DNA from: Planctomycetaceae bacterium
GTDB lineage: Bacteria > Planctomycetota > Planctomycetia > Pirellulales > Pirellulaceae
NCBI GenBank assembly: GCA_002709225.1
Contig: PAQH01000157.1
Span: forward strand, 1 to 53,017
Length of the DNA: 53,017 bases
Reading direction: 5' to 3'
How positions within the stretch are numbered: the stretch's first letter is position 1; every line of letters begins with the position of its first letter. The notes beneath the pieces were generated by a model that did no database searches, was not told the origin of the DNA, and saw nothing but the letters and a program-made list of their open reading frames with translations. Shown here in pieces: positions 24,997 through 34,518 of the stretch. The translations under genes were made by a program, and so were the position numbers.

Positions 24997-26493
24997 TCAG
25001 GGAGACTCGTACCAGTAGGAGTACAGGCCGCTGCGACACAGCGTGAAACGCAAGCGGATCAGCTGCCCTTTCAAGTCGGCGATGTTGCCTCGATTCCAAG
25101 CGACTTCAGCGCGCTTCTCGTCACGCGTGATTGGTACGGAAACGGCGATGACATCTCCGCTGGAGTCCAAGGCTTCGACCAGCAGATGTCCGTTTTTTCG
25201 CACTGCGACGTTGACCCGCAAGCCGCCGCCAGGAAACACGCATGGGCGGGTAGTCAGTTGTCCCGCGGTCGCGTCAGCATCGAGCGAAATGAACCCATCT
25301 CGACGTAGTATCGCCAGGCAGATGGCCCCGGCGTCGGGAACATAATCTTCGTAACTCGGGTCATTGCCTGACCCTATGAATGCGTATTGTTTGATGCCGG
25401 TGTAATAGAAGAAGAGATCGTCATTATGAACCACCGGCGCCGAGGGGCCGATGATTGTCTGGATGTCGTAGGCGCCGGCACCTAGAGGCGACGTGGTCAG
25501 GAAAGGTTCTCGTTCCTCGCTCCGCTGCCAGTTCTTCAAGTCGCGACTACACGCTATTTGGATGTTGTAGAAGCCTGTGTAGTCACCATATTTTCGCACC
25601 AACCCGAGGATGTAGGGAGAGAGGTTCAGTTTGTCGAATCCGGGCCAATCGGTGGGGACCTTACCGGTGTGGTGGTACATCGACGGCAACCCGATGTACA
25701 GACCTTCGTAATGGAACACTCCCATGTTATAGATCTGCACGCTGTAGTGTTCCGGTGTGTCGTATTCCGTTTGTTTAAGTGTGGGATTTGCCCGGCGTTC
25801 GGCGATCCGCCGGCGGCCAATTTTCTGGTCGAGTTCGTCGGCGTGAAAGACGACGCCGTAATCCTTCCAGTTGGCGAAGTCCCGACTGGTGGCGATCGCT
25901 ACGGACCTCCCGTAGGGGCCATTCCGCTTTACCGTGTGAATAAACAGTCGATGCTCTGGGTCGTAACTGAAATTGCCTTCGTCAAAACTCTGGATGGCGG
26001 GCGTGTCGAGCCGAGTCCAGGTGATCCCATCCGGTGAAACCGCAAATCCTTGATTCAGCAAGGCCGCTTTGAATCGCCGTGCCGGGTCCGGGTCGTGTGG
26101 GTCGTAGACCGCCATACGGACCGGCAGGTTGAGCTTTGGACCGGGATGCCAGTTGAGACCGTCCGGGCTCTGCCAGAATTGTTTTTCGGAGCCTAATACC
26201 CAAAGTTTGTACAGTTCTTTTTGTGGGTCCCAGACCGGTGCTGTGCGTATTTGCAAAGTATCTTTGGGGTCGGAGCTGCGAATCACCGCGCCGAGTTTGC
26301 GCGGCTGGTGGAGCGTGCGCTGCAGGCCTTTGAGTTTTTCGATCCCATGGTCATCCAGGAACAGTTGCCGTTGGCCCGGAGGAATCGTCAATACCTGGTC
26401 GTCGGCGGTGAGTGAATCGCAAGCCAGGAACAACGTGAGGCAGCTCATCGGATACCGCCAGAAAGAACTTCGCGGATATCGTGCGTGCGCCAT
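24997..26493 (-). CDS. Secreted five-bladed-propeller protein (GH32/GH43-like)
   Basis: ATG 26493 has GGAG 9 nt upstream and begins MAHARYPRSSFWRYPMSCLT, a signal region ending near SLTADDQ; the longer frame upstream is unsupported. The 498-residue product has blade motifs typical of secreted GH32/43-type proteins: RQLFLDDHGIEKLKGLQRTL, APVWDPQKELYKLWVLGS, QGFAVSPDGITWTRLDTP, SVAIATSRDFANWKDYG and IQIACSRDLKNWQRSEE, then a beta-sandwich end (VEALDSSGDVIAVSVP). The catalytic acids are not obvious, so binding or a non-classical activity is possible. It is divergent from the BNR-like gene at 26724, and the 230 bp between them probably hold both promoters. Confidence 0.72.
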   Translation of the reverse strand: MAHARYPRSSFWRYPMSCLTLFLACDSLTADDQVLTIPPGQRQLFLDDHGIEKLKGLQRTLHQPRKLGAVIRSSDPKDTLQIRTAPVWDPQKELYKLWVLGSEKQFWQSPDGLNWHPGPKLNLPVRMAVYDPHDPDPARRFKAALLNQGFAVSPDGITWTRLDTPAIQSFDEGNFSYDPEHRLFIHTVKRNGPYGRSVAIATSRDFANWKDYGVVFHADELDQKIGRRRIAERRANPTLKQTEYDTPEHYSVQIYNMGVFHYEGLYIGLPSMYHHTGKVPTDWPGFDKLNLSPYILGLVRKYGDYTGFYNIQIACSRDLKNWQRSEEREPFLTTSPLGAGAYDIQTIIGPSAPVVHNDDLFFYYTGIKQYAFIGSGNDPSYEDYVPDAGAICLAILRRDGFISLDADATAGQLTTRPCVFPGGGLRVNVAVRKNGHLLVEALDSSGDVIAVSVPITRDEKRAEVAWNRGNIADLKGQLIRLRFTLCRSGLYSYWYESP

Positions 26494-26723
26494 GGCAAAG
26501 TGCTCCAGCAAAGTAGTGGTGCGTCGTGTGTGGCGACGCGCACATGGTGGCAGCGGACTGTTGCTACCAGGGAACTTGGGTTCGCCGTCTGCCAACCCGG
26601 TCGCTGTCGTCGCGCGGTCCTGTTAGGATAGCTTGGTCCGCACGTCATCCGCTGTTCAACCTAACCGAACAAGGCCGCGGTGCAAGCGGGAGCGTGGAGA
26701 GCATCGTGATTGAGGAGCGACCG

Positions 26724-27803
26724 ATGCGGTTTGTCAGCGTTTGCTCGTTTGTTGTTGGGCTGCTGTTGTCTGTGCCGGAGAGAGGCGCGGCACAACAGAC
26801 GTTAGTGGCTCCGGTGAAACCGTTGGAAACCCGTGCCATTGTGGCTGACGGTCGGCACAATGCGTTTGCGTCACTGGTCCACTGGCGCGGCAAGTACTGG
26901 CTGGCTTTCCGGAAAGGAACCGGGCACGTTGCCCGCGACGGCGATCTGGTAGTCTTGCACTCTCACGATACAACGACCTGGGCCCGGGCGAAGGCCTGGG
27001 ATGTGGCTGGAGACGATCGCGACGCCCAGTTGTTGGTGACCAAGGAACGTCTATTTCTGTACATCAACAGCCTCGATCAAGGTAGATTCCACGTTTCCGT
27101 GACGTTTACCGATGATGGCGACCGTTGGAGTGAGCCACGGCCGGTCTATCAACCAGGTTTCATTCTCTGGAAGCCAGTCGTGCACGCGGGGCGTTTGTAT
27201 GCCGGAGCACATCGGCCGGGCGCGGTGACGCATCGGCTTTCGCATCTCGTGACCTCACGCGACGGAATCGCCTGGGAACGGGTTTCCACAATTCGGGCGG
27301 GACAGGGAGAGAGCGAAACGTCGCTCTCCTTTGGTGCGAGTGGAAACGTAACTGCTTTCCTGCGTTCCCAAGTCACCGTCGGTGGATTTATTCTGGAATC
27401 GATGCCACCTTACCAAGAATGGAGCCAACGCCCCGCCGGCGTACATTTGTCCGGCCAGTCGGTCTACACGTTTGACGATGTAACCTATGTGATTTCACGT
27501 TTGCTCCGCTATACCCCACCGGCGGCTGGCGGAGCTTCACGGGCACAGGTTGCGGGCCGTCCCCTGGATCAAGCGACAATGGTCTACACTTACGACCAGG
27601 GCCGCTTGCACCCGTACTGTTTGCTGGGCCCCCTGCAGGGGAATCACGACAGCTCCTATGCGACGGCGGTACGAGAAGGTGACCAGATGGTCATTGTCTA
27701 CCACCGTTCAGGTCACGAATACGGCGGGGAATTTCGCGCGAAAGATTCGGCCGACCTCTGGCTGGCCCGTGTTCCGTTGCGTCAGGGCAAACGCGCACCG
27801 TAA
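26724..27803 (+). CDS. Secreted BNR / sialidase-superfamily propeller protein
   Basis: ATG 26724 follows GAGGAG and starts MRFVSVCSFVVGLLLSVPER, a signal peptide cleaved near GAAQQ. The 359-residue product has propeller-blade repeats: AFASLVHWRGKYWLAFRKGT, DLVVLHSHDTTTWARAKAW, FTDDGDRWSEPRPVYQPG and LVTSRDGIAWERVSTI. The Asp-box-like S/T-x-D-x-G-x-x-W pattern marks the sialidase superfamily. The full catalytic Arg triad and Tyr/Glu pair of true sialidases are not apparent, so the substrate is unknown. It is convergent with the TPP-enzyme gene (30-bp gap) and divergent from the GH32/43-like gene. Confidence 0.75.
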   Translation: MRFVSVCSFVVGLLLSVPERGAAQQTLVAPVKPLETRAIVADGRHNAFASLVHWRGKYWLAFRKGTGHVARDGDLVVLHSHDTTTWARAKAWDVAGDDRDAQLLVTKERLFLYINSLDQGRFHVSVTFTDDGDRWSEPRPVYQPGFILWKPVVHAGRLYAGAHRPGAVTHRLSHLVTSRDGIAWERVSTIRAGQGESETSLSFGASGNVTAFLRSQVTVGGFILESMPPYQEWSQRPAGVHLSGQSVYTFDDVTYVISRLLRYTPPAAGGASRAQVAGRPLDQATMVYTYDQGRLHPYCLLGPLQGNHDSSYATAVREGDQMVIVYHRSGHEYGGEFRAKDSADLWLARVPLRQGKRAP

Positions 27804-27832
27804 TGGCCCGCTGTTGTGAAGTGCGCCTGGAA

Positions 27833-29503
27833 TCAGGTGGGCGTGCCGTCTTGGGATTCAAACAACGCGCGCGCGCCTGGCTCCATGACCGGTAACGGAA
27901 CATGCAGGGGGACATCAATCACTGTGGGACGTCCCGATTGGATGGCGTGATCCAGTGTTGTGCGCAGTTCATCCCACGAGTTTACGCGGGCGCCGGCCGC
28001 GCCAAAGGACTGGGCGAGGGTGACAAAGTCCGGGTTCACCAGGTCGACCGCGTGGGCGTGTCCGTACCGTTCGGTTTGTTGCGGCTTGAGAACTCCGTAT
28101 GAAGCGTTATTGAAAGTCAATACGACCAGGGGAATATCGAATTGCACGGCAACTGCCAACTCTTGGCAGTTGAACAAGAATCCGCCGTCACCATTGAGTA
28201 CCACCACTGGGCGATCCGGGCGGGCCAGTTTTGCCCCGATGCCGGCGGGAAGCCCAAACCCCAGAGTGCAAAAGCCCCAGGGGTAGATGTAGTTACGTGG
28301 TTCATAACAGTCAAGCAGTCGGCGACACCAGTAAGCTCCCATACAGAGATCGTTGACGACGACCGCTTCCCGTGGCATCCCGGCACGCAGCGATTCCACC
28401 AGTTGCATGCCTGCGGGTGCCAGTGTCCGGCAGTCAGCGATGATCTGTTTGCGGAGCTCTGTGACCTCGGCGTGTCGTATCAGGGGAGCGTCACTGGTAG
28501 CGGATGCGATTTCGTGCCGCAGCGTTCGCAGCGCTTCGCGGGCGTCGCTCAAGACCGGTATGGTCGGTTCCAGATTCCGCCCCATTTCTTCCGGATCGAC
28601 TTCAATGTGAATCAGTACTTCGGGAATGGTCAGCTGCCAGTCGCACGCTTCTTCCTGGGTGAATCGCGTGCCTACGGCCAACAGCACGTCACAGTTCTTG
28701 AGATAGTTTTGCGCCAGTGGATGTACCAGCGCCGATCCGGCCGATAGTGGATGGTCTTCTGGAAAGACCCCTTTTCCCAAGACGGTGGAAAAGACCGGTG
28801 CGCCGAGTTGTTCCGCGAGGTGGCGGAGTTCGGCCACCGCATTGCTGCTGATGACTCCGTTGCCAGCCCAAATGACAGGGCGTTGAGCTTCGCGTAAGGC
28901 GAGTGCGGCGCGTGCAATCGCGACGGTATCAGGTTGGAGACGTTCTGGAGTGAATGCCTGCGGGAAGGAAATGTCGGCGGAGTCATCTAATACGTCGCAG
29001 GGGATTTCAACCGCGGCGGGTCGTGGCCTGCCGGTCAACATTTGTGCAAAGGCCTCGCGCATGATGCTCGGGATTTCACCTGCGGTGTTGGCGCGGGCGC
29101 ACCAGCGAGTCACTGGGCGGACGCAACCAAGCTGATCACGGCACTCGTGAATGTAGCCTTTCTCTTTCCCGATCGCCTCAGAGGGAATTTGGCTGGCGAC
29201 ACAGAGTACGGGGGAGGAGTCACAATAGGCTGTTCCCAGTGGTGTCGAGACGTTGAGAAATGCTGGCCCGGACGTGCTCAAGCAGACGCCAACTTTTCCG
29301 CTCGCACGTGCGTATCCATCCGCCATGAACGCGGCACCTTGTTCGTGACGGCAGAGAATGTGCCGAATGCGTCCATCGGCGCGCAGTGCTTCGTAGACGC
29401 TCAAATTGTGCGCCCCGGGAATGCCGAAAACCGTATCCACACCGTGCTCCACCAAGCTCTGGACGACCGCTTCACCACCGGTCAAACGTTGTTGTTGATC
29501 CAT
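27833..29503 (-). CDS. Thiamine-diphosphate enzyme, acetolactate-synthase-like
   Basis: The 556-residue protein has the three domains of the acetolactate synthase / benzoylformate decarboxylase superfamily. The N-terminal PYR domain reads TGGEAVVQSLVEHGVDTVFG, then IPGAHNLSVYEALRADGRI and HILCRHEQGAAFMADGYARA, with the TPP-activating Glu in RHEQ. The central domain contains PVIWAGNGVISSNAVAELR. The C-terminal PP domain has LNGDGGFLFNCQELAVAVQF, the GDG...N metal/TPP motif. No regulatory (ilvN-like) gene is adjacent, so biosynthetic acetolactate synthase is less likely than a catabolic or aldehyde-forming enzyme such as a sulfoacetaldehyde or oxalyl-CoA type; the substrate cannot be told. The start is ATG 29503 with a weak site. 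It is divergent from the DUF1501 gene. Confidence 0.85.
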   Translation of the reverse strand: MDQQQRLTGGEAVVQSLVEHGVDTVFGIPGAHNLSVYEALRADGRIRHILCRHEQGAAFMADGYARASGKVGVCLSTSGPAFLNVSTPLGTAYCDSSPVLCVASQIPSEAIGKEKGYIHECRDQLGCVRPVTRWCARANTAGEIPSIMREAFAQMLTGRPRPAAVEIPCDVLDDSADISFPQAFTPERLQPDTVAIARAALALREAQRPVIWAGNGVISSNAVAELRHLAEQLGAPVFSTVLGKGVFPEDHPLSAGSALVHPLAQNYLKNCDVLLAVGTRFTQEEACDWQLTIPEVLIHIEVDPEEMGRNLEPTIPVLSDAREALRTLRHEIASATSDAPLIRHAEVTELRKQIIADCRTLAPAGMQLVESLRAGMPREAVVVNDLCMGAYWCRRLLDCYEPRNYIYPWGFCTLGFGLPAGIGAKLARPDRPVVVLNGDGGFLFNCQELAVAVQFDIPLVVLTFNNASYGVLKPQQTERYGHAHAVDLVNPDFVTLAQSFGAAGARVNSWDELRTTLDHAIQSGRPTVIDVPLHVPLPVMEPGARALFESQDGTPT

Positions 29504-29714
29504 TTTGATCGGATTCTCATTGCGCGAGGGTGGAGGAGTCTGTCAACCTTATGTTTCTAACAAGGTCGATTCGTGGCGGCCAGAGAGGGCCTTGGGTAGC
29601 GGGCCACCCTAGGGAATTCAGGGATCGCGGGGTACAATCACATATCAGAGTTTGCAGATGGCTTGTGGTCGCGTGTCAGACCGCGTTGTCCGATGCCCAG
29701 CAGGGAATCGCGAT

Positions 29715-31979
29715 ATGTCTTTTCATCCAGCTGGTCAGTCTACAGCAGCCTCGTTAACGCGGCGCGGATGGTTGCGAGTTGGCGGTGCAGGGACGCTCAG
29801 CGCCGCCTGGTCGGTTCGTTCGGTGGACCCGGCAGCGGGCCGTATCGTTGCCCGGCCGGGGGCACAGTTTGGACAAGCTAAGTCCTGTATTCTGATCTTC
29901 TTATCCGGAGGCCATCCTCAGCACGAGACATTTGATCCCAAGCCGGATGCAGCGGCCGAAATGCGCGGTCCCTTCCAGCCGATTGACACCAATGTGCCCG
30001 GTATTCAGTACTCCGAATTACTTCCCCGCACCGCCCGCGTCGCCGATCGTTTATGCACCCTGCGATCCTTAGCGACGGATGACAACACGCACGGCAGCAG
30101 CGCCTATTACTATTACACCGGTACCAACAAAATTCGTGGCGGTGTGCCGCTAGGCAAGACTGATCGGGCTGCGGATCGACTTGTTGATTGGCCGTCGATT
30201 GCATCGATTGTTGGTAAGTTGCGGCCGAGCGAGGCTTCTCCCTTTTCTGCCGTGATTGTTCCCGAGCTGATTCTGAACAACCCGGGTTATTTATTTGCCG
30301 GACAGGATGGCGGATTCATGGGACGTGGCTGGGACCCGCAGGTCTTCCATTGTGATCCCTCGCGGCCGCGTTATCAGATTGACACACTTGGCCTGGGAGA
30401 GGAACTTTCAGCAGGTCGTCTGGCGCGGCGTCGGGAGCTGCTATCTCACCTCAGTGGGCATTTTGGCGCCGGTGGAAAAAGTCGTCAGGTGGCAACGTTT
30501 GCGCGACAGGTCCAGCAGGCTTTTGAGGTGTTGATGTCGGGGCCGGCTCGGGCCGCATTTGATCTGAGCCAAGAGCAGGACCGCTTGCGCGACCATTACG
30601 GGCGCAATCATTTCGGTCAAAGTTTGTTGTTGGCTCGGCGGCTGGTGGAGACCGGGGTTCGGTTTGTCCAGGTGAATTGGCCTCGCGAACCCGGGGATTT
30701 GTCGGTTGGAAATCCCGTCTGGGATACCCATTTTGATAATGCTGGTCGCTGCCGTGATACGCTTTGCCCCCCGTTTGACCTGGGTTTCTCCACACTGATT
30801 GCAGATCTCGACGCGCGCGGTCTGCTCGACGAGACGCTCGTGGTGGTACTGGGTGATTTTGGTCGTACGCCGAAGATTAATCAGAACGGGGGCCGCGATC
30901 ATTGGGGTCCTGTGATGAGTGGTTTGCTGGCGGGCGCCGGCATCGCGACGGGGCAGGTCGTCGGCGCCAGCGATCGCAATGGCGCTTATCCCACAGATCG
31001 ACGGATTCAGCCCGAAGAACTTGCTGCGACACTGTTTCACTTACTCGGGATCAACCCGCACACACACATCGAGGTCGCGGGAAGACCCTTTAAGATCAGC
31101 ACAGGAGAAGTAGTTGCCGAGGTGCTTGGATCCGGTCCGGTGACCTCTGAGCGGGCAGTGGCGGGTGGACGTATCTCTGGCTTGCCTGATTTTGGGCGCG
31201 GGCCTCTCAGCAATGGCGATTTTGAGCGTGGCCAGATTCTACAAGGACGTTTTGGTTCGGCCGAGTTTTGGGTTGCGCGGCCAAGTTGGACTGCGGCTCG
31301 GCCCGCCGCGTTTGCGGTAGCCAGTAAGGTGGTTCTAGATCAGGAAGAGCCCTCTGTCGCTAGCGTGGCCCAGCTGGGGTTCGGGCTGGCGGGGGATGCT
31401 GCCGCTGGAGTGATCAACCCGGGGCAGACTGCGATGCTCGCTCAAGAGATTTACAACCAAAGACCCGGTCGCTATACGTTCCAAGTCCACATCGCCGGTA
31501 CTGCCGATTCCGAATCCGCGGCACAGTGGCACCGCCATTTTCGTACTCGCATAGTGATTTTTCGGTTTACAGATCTAACTCGAGATGTTGGTCACATCGA
31601 AGAGTTGGCGACGACGGAAATTGACATGCGTTTTGCTGCGGCGCCGGTAGCATGGCAAGTCAGTCGATTGTTGAAGGACCAGCAAGGAGGCGGTGGCGAA
31701 TTACACAAGGGAATTGGAGTGGCGGTGATCGTCGAAAAGACGGGCAAGGCCATCGACTTGAAAGCTGCGGGATGCAGATTTGCCGTGCTCCAGGTGACGC
31801 GTGCACGTGTTCGTTTTCTGCCACGGGATTTTGAGTTTTCTTACTACGACCGCAACCGCGATGGTCGGCTTGATCGTGATGAGGCACCTTCGTTTCTGGC
31901 CGCTGATTTTGCGGAGCTTGACCACGATGGTGATGGTTTTCTAGAACCGACCGATCTTGACCACGAGCGAGCCTTCTAG
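29715..31979 (+). CDS. DUF1501 protein with C-terminal EF-hands, Tat-exported
   Basis: ATG 29715 (AGGGA upstream) is chosen. It begins MSFHPAGQSTAASLTRRGWL and is a twin-arginine signal (TRRGWLRVGGAGTLSAAW). The DUF1501 domain covers about 55-490: KSCILIFLSGGHPQHETFDP, GPFQPIDTNVPGIQYSELLP, LARRLVETGVRFVQVNWPRE and VVLGDFGRTPKINQNGGRDH, the last resembling alkaline-phosphatase/sulfatase-fold metal motifs. A beta-rich region follows, then two EF-hand loops near 710-745 (DRNRDGRLDRDE and DHDGDGFLEPTD). DUF1501 proteins normally pair with cytochrome-DUF1549-DUF1553 proteins; here none is adjacent, and a baeRF gene follows by 30 bp. Function is unknown. Confidence 0.85.
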   Translation: MSFHPAGQSTAASLTRRGWLRVGGAGTLSAAWSVRSVDPAAGRIVARPGAQFGQAKSCILIFLSGGHPQHETFDPKPDAAAEMRGPFQPIDTNVPGIQYSELLPRTARVADRLCTLRSLATDDNTHGSSAYYYYTGTNKIRGGVPLGKTDRAADRLVDWPSIASIVGKLRPSEASPFSAVIVPELILNNPGYLFAGQDGGFMGRGWDPQVFHCDPSRPRYQIDTLGLGEELSAGRLARRRELLSHLSGHFGAGGKSRQVATFARQVQQAFEVLMSGPARAAFDLSQEQDRLRDHYGRNHFGQSLLLARRLVETGVRFVQVNWPREPGDLSVGNPVWDTHFDNAGRCRDTLCPPFDLGFSTLIADLDARGLLDETLVVVLGDFGRTPKINQNGGRDHWGPVMSGLLAGAGIATGQVVGASDRNGAYPTDRRIQPEELAATLFHLLGINPHTHIEVAGRPFKISTGEVVAEVLGSGPVTSERAVAGGRISGLPDFGRGPLSNGDFERGQILQGRFGSAEFWVARPSWTAARPAAFAVASKVVLDQEEPSVASVAQLGFGLAGDAAAGVINPGQTAMLAQEIYNQRPGRYTFQVHIAGTADSESAAQWHRHFRTRIVIFRFTDLTRDVGHIEELATTEIDMRFAAAPVAWQVSRLLKDQQGGGGELHKGIGVAVIVEKTGKAIDLKAAGCRFAVLQVTRARVRFLPRDFEFSYYDRNRDGRLDRDEAPSFLAADFAELDHDGDGFLEPTDLDHERAF

Positions 31980-32009
31980 CGTCTGCGGTAGCACTGGAGC
32001 GAATCAAGA

Positions 32010-33131
32010 ATGACAAAGGTAACTGTCCTGGAATCGACGCCGGATGAGATGCTTGAACTTACGAAGGTCCAGTCTGATGACCGCTGTATTTTGACACTCT
32101 ATTTTCCCGGCGACAGAGATGCCTTGGAGAAAGCGAAGTGCAAATTAAGCGAGTTGCCGAATGCGCTCTTGGGGCAAGAAGGGTTGACGGAGGACGAGCA
32201 GCAGCACCTCGACCAATCCGGTCAGCTCTGGAAGACGGCTGTGGAGGAAACGCCCTTGGCGTCCGCCGTCGGGTGGGTGGCGGTGGTCTCTTGGGTGACG
32301 GAAGAAGTGTGGCTGATGAAACTTCCCGCTGCGGTTGAACCTGCGGCGTATCTGGACAATTCTCCGTATTTGTTGCCTGCTGGCCGTTTGCTGGACGACC
32401 TGGAGAGTTACGCGGTGGTCTACGCTGACCATACTCGGGCCACGATCTATCTGGCCGCCCTGGGAAGGATTCAGGAAGAAGGCCGTCTGCGTGGCGATAT
32501 CAAGAACCACGTACGCAAGGGGGGGTGGTCTCAGCAGCGTTATGAACGTCGTCGTGACAAAGAGATACATCACTACTGCGTCGATATCATCACCAAGCTG
32601 CGCGAGCTGATGAAAAGCGAATCAATCCGACGCATTGCGCTGGCGGGAGATCGACAGTTGCTGCGCGAGCTGGAGAACCGTATGCATGTTGAGATGCAGA
32701 AGCAAGTGGTCTGTCGTATGCCGATGGAAGGAGAAAAAGACCCCCGCGACGTATTTAGCGAGACGCTGGCGGCCGCTGCCGCAGAAGAGCAGCGCGAGGA
32801 GGCCTGGTTGCACAACGCGATTGTCAATGAACATGCCCGGGGCGGGAAGGCTGTCATTGGTCCCCAGGATACGCTAGCCGCCTTGCACGAGAGACGAGTC
32901 CGTTGGCTGATAGTTGGTGAACTGGCCGATGTCGAATTTTTCCGCTGTGGAGGTTGCGGTGAGGCGGGGCTAGGACCCGCCGAGACCTGTTCCAAATGTG
33001 GCGAGGAAACCTACCCGCAATCGGCGGCGAATGAATTTCTCGATCTCGCCTTCGCCGGACGCAGCCGTGTCGAGTTCGCTGCGGGTGATTTGACCGACGT
33101 CCAGGGGGTTGCGGCTCTGTTGCGCTGGTAG
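32010..33131 (+). CDS. Bacterial archaeo-eukaryotic release factor-like protein (baeRF family)
   Basis: The 373-residue cytosolic protein matches the bacterial eRF1-like (baeRF) group. The middle region VVYADHTRATIYLAALGRI then HVRKGGWSQQRYERRRDKEI corresponds to the catalytic loop of eRF1/Vms1, where GGQ is replaced by GGWSQ. SIRRIALAGDRQLLRELEN and the C-terminal L7Ae-like part (HERRVRWLIVGELADVEFF) follow. It ends with a zinc ribbon, CGGC then CSKCG. The family is thought to act on peptidyl-tRNA or stalled ribosomes, but no experimental role for this subgroup is known to me. It starts 30 bp after the DUF1501 gene and ends 74 bp before the sialidase-like gene; the start ATG lacks a strong GGAG. 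Confidence 0.8.
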   Translation: MTKVTVLESTPDEMLELTKVQSDDRCILTLYFPGDRDALEKAKCKLSELPNALLGQEGLTEDEQQHLDQSGQLWKTAVEETPLASAVGWVAVVSWVTEEVWLMKLPAAVEPAAYLDNSPYLLPAGRLLDDLESYAVVYADHTRATIYLAALGRIQEEGRLRGDIKNHVRKGGWSQQRYERRRDKEIHHYCVDIITKLRELMKSESIRRIALAGDRQLLRELENRMHVEMQKQVVCRMPMEGEKDPRDVFSETLAAAAAEEQREEAWLHNAIVNEHARGGKAVIGPQDTLAALHERRVRWLIVGELADVEFFRCGGCGEAGLGPAETCSKCGEETYPQSAANEFLDLAFAGRSRVEFAAGDLTDVQGVAALLRW

Positions 33132-33205
33132 CCACATGCGAAGGGGCGGGCTACAAAGCGGTAATGTCTTCATCGCAAATCACGACTTCAGTGAACGAGG
33201 ACACG

Positions 33206-34468
33206 ATGCATTCCACTCGGCGGCATTTCTTGGCTACGACGGGAGGAATCCTATCCGCCGGTGCGGCAAGGTCGACACGCCTCACGCAGGCGGCTGACAC
33301 ATTGTCCGCACCACTCTACGAAGGCTACCTGCACCCTCCTGGTGACGGTGTCAAGGAAGTCACTACCGTGAACGCACCAGATGGCGGTTATTGGACCTGG
33401 TATGGCGTTAACAATCGTCTCGTCCGCCAAGTTTCACGTGACGGCGGTCGTACTTGGAGTGAGGCAGTCGCTCAGATGACCTCGTCTGGTGAGCCGATTC
33501 CGTTGGCACGCGATACCGCACACCTTACGATGTTGACTCTCAAGTCAGGCGCGCTGGCGATCGTTTACGGAGCGCCTGCCGCGCGACCGGGTCGTGACGG
33601 AACGGTGGTGTTCCGCCGGTCGGACGATGGTGGTGCGACCTGGTCCGCAGCGACCGCCATTGATTCCTTGTTTGCCGTCTGCCGCACGCAGGCAGCACGT
33701 GTCCTGTCAACGGGACGGATTGTGGTTCCGGTGATGAAGTGGATTAGTCCCTTTACTGGAGGGGATTCGGAGGGTGCGAATAAGAATCTGACGTACAGCT
33801 GGGTTTATTACAGCGATGACGATGGAGAGACGTGGCAGCGGAGTCTGAGTGAGCTGTTTATTGCGCTCGACGAAGGCCGCCGGGGGGTGACTCATTTTGA
33901 AGAGACAGTGCTGGAAGAGTTGCCTGGCGGGAAGCTGCTGATGTTTGGTCGTACCGAACTGGGGCAGATCTACCAGACCTATTCAGAGGACGGGGGGATT
34001 TCCTGGAAACATCCGGTGCCTACAGGCCTGGCCAGCTCGTATGCACCCAGCACACTAATTCGGATCCCACAGACGGGTGATCTGCTGCTGGTCTGGAACC
34101 AGGTTTCCGCCGAAGAGATTCTGACTGGCCTGCATCGCCATCGACTTTCGACAGCGATTTCGAAAGACCAGGGTGCGACGTGGAAGCACTTTCGCAACCT
34201 GGAATCACTGGATAATCGAGTACGAATTACAGCTCCGACGGGAATTCCCAACGTTATTCGCATGAAAAAATCAGGTTACCGGCAACCGGATCCAACACGG
34301 TATCCCCATGCGCCCGGTTGCCTGCGGATCTGCTATGCAACCGTGGCATTCTCAAAGCATGAAGCAGCGATCACCTACGACTTTGGGTATGGTGTCGGCG
34401 CGTTACGGAACCGACATTCCACCCGTATCAAGATCTTGCCATTCGATTGGCTTTATGGGCGGCCGTAG
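33206..34468 (+). CDS. Sialidase-like BNR-repeat protein, Tat-exported
   Basis: ATG 33206 is supported by CGAGG and by the Tat signal MHSTRRHFLATTGGILSAGA that follows. The 420-residue product carries five Asp-boxes: SRDGGRTWSEA, RSDDGGATWSAA, YSDDDGETWQRS, YSEDGGISWKHP and SKDQGATWKHF, making a six-bladed sialidase-type propeller (exo-alpha-sialidase domain). It also has FEETVLEELPGGKLLMFGRT, which fits the central acid/Arg region. It likely removes or recognises an acidic sugar from extracellular glycans. It is convergent with the esterase gene; the convergent gap is 50 bp. Confidence 0.85.
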   Translation: MHSTRRHFLATTGGILSAGAARSTRLTQAADTLSAPLYEGYLHPPGDGVKEVTTVNAPDGGYWTWYGVNNRLVRQVSRDGGRTWSEAVAQMTSSGEPIPLARDTAHLTMLTLKSGALAIVYGAPAARPGRDGTVVFRRSDDGGATWSAATAIDSLFAVCRTQAARVLSTGRIVVPVMKWISPFTGGDSEGANKNLTYSWVYYSDDDGETWQRSLSELFIALDEGRRGVTHFEETVLEELPGGKLLMFGRTELGQIYQTYSEDGGISWKHPVPTGLASSYAPSTLIRIPQTGDLLLVWNQVSAEEILTGLHRHRLSTAISKDQGATWKHFRNLESLDNRVRITAPTGIPNVIRMKKSGYRQPDPTRYPHAPGCLRICYATVAFSKHEAAITYDFGYGVGALRNRHSTRIKILPFDWLYGRP

Positions 34469-34518
34469 AACGCATTGCACGTGAAATCGCGTTTCCTGTG
34501 TAGTCGGTGGCCTGCAGG

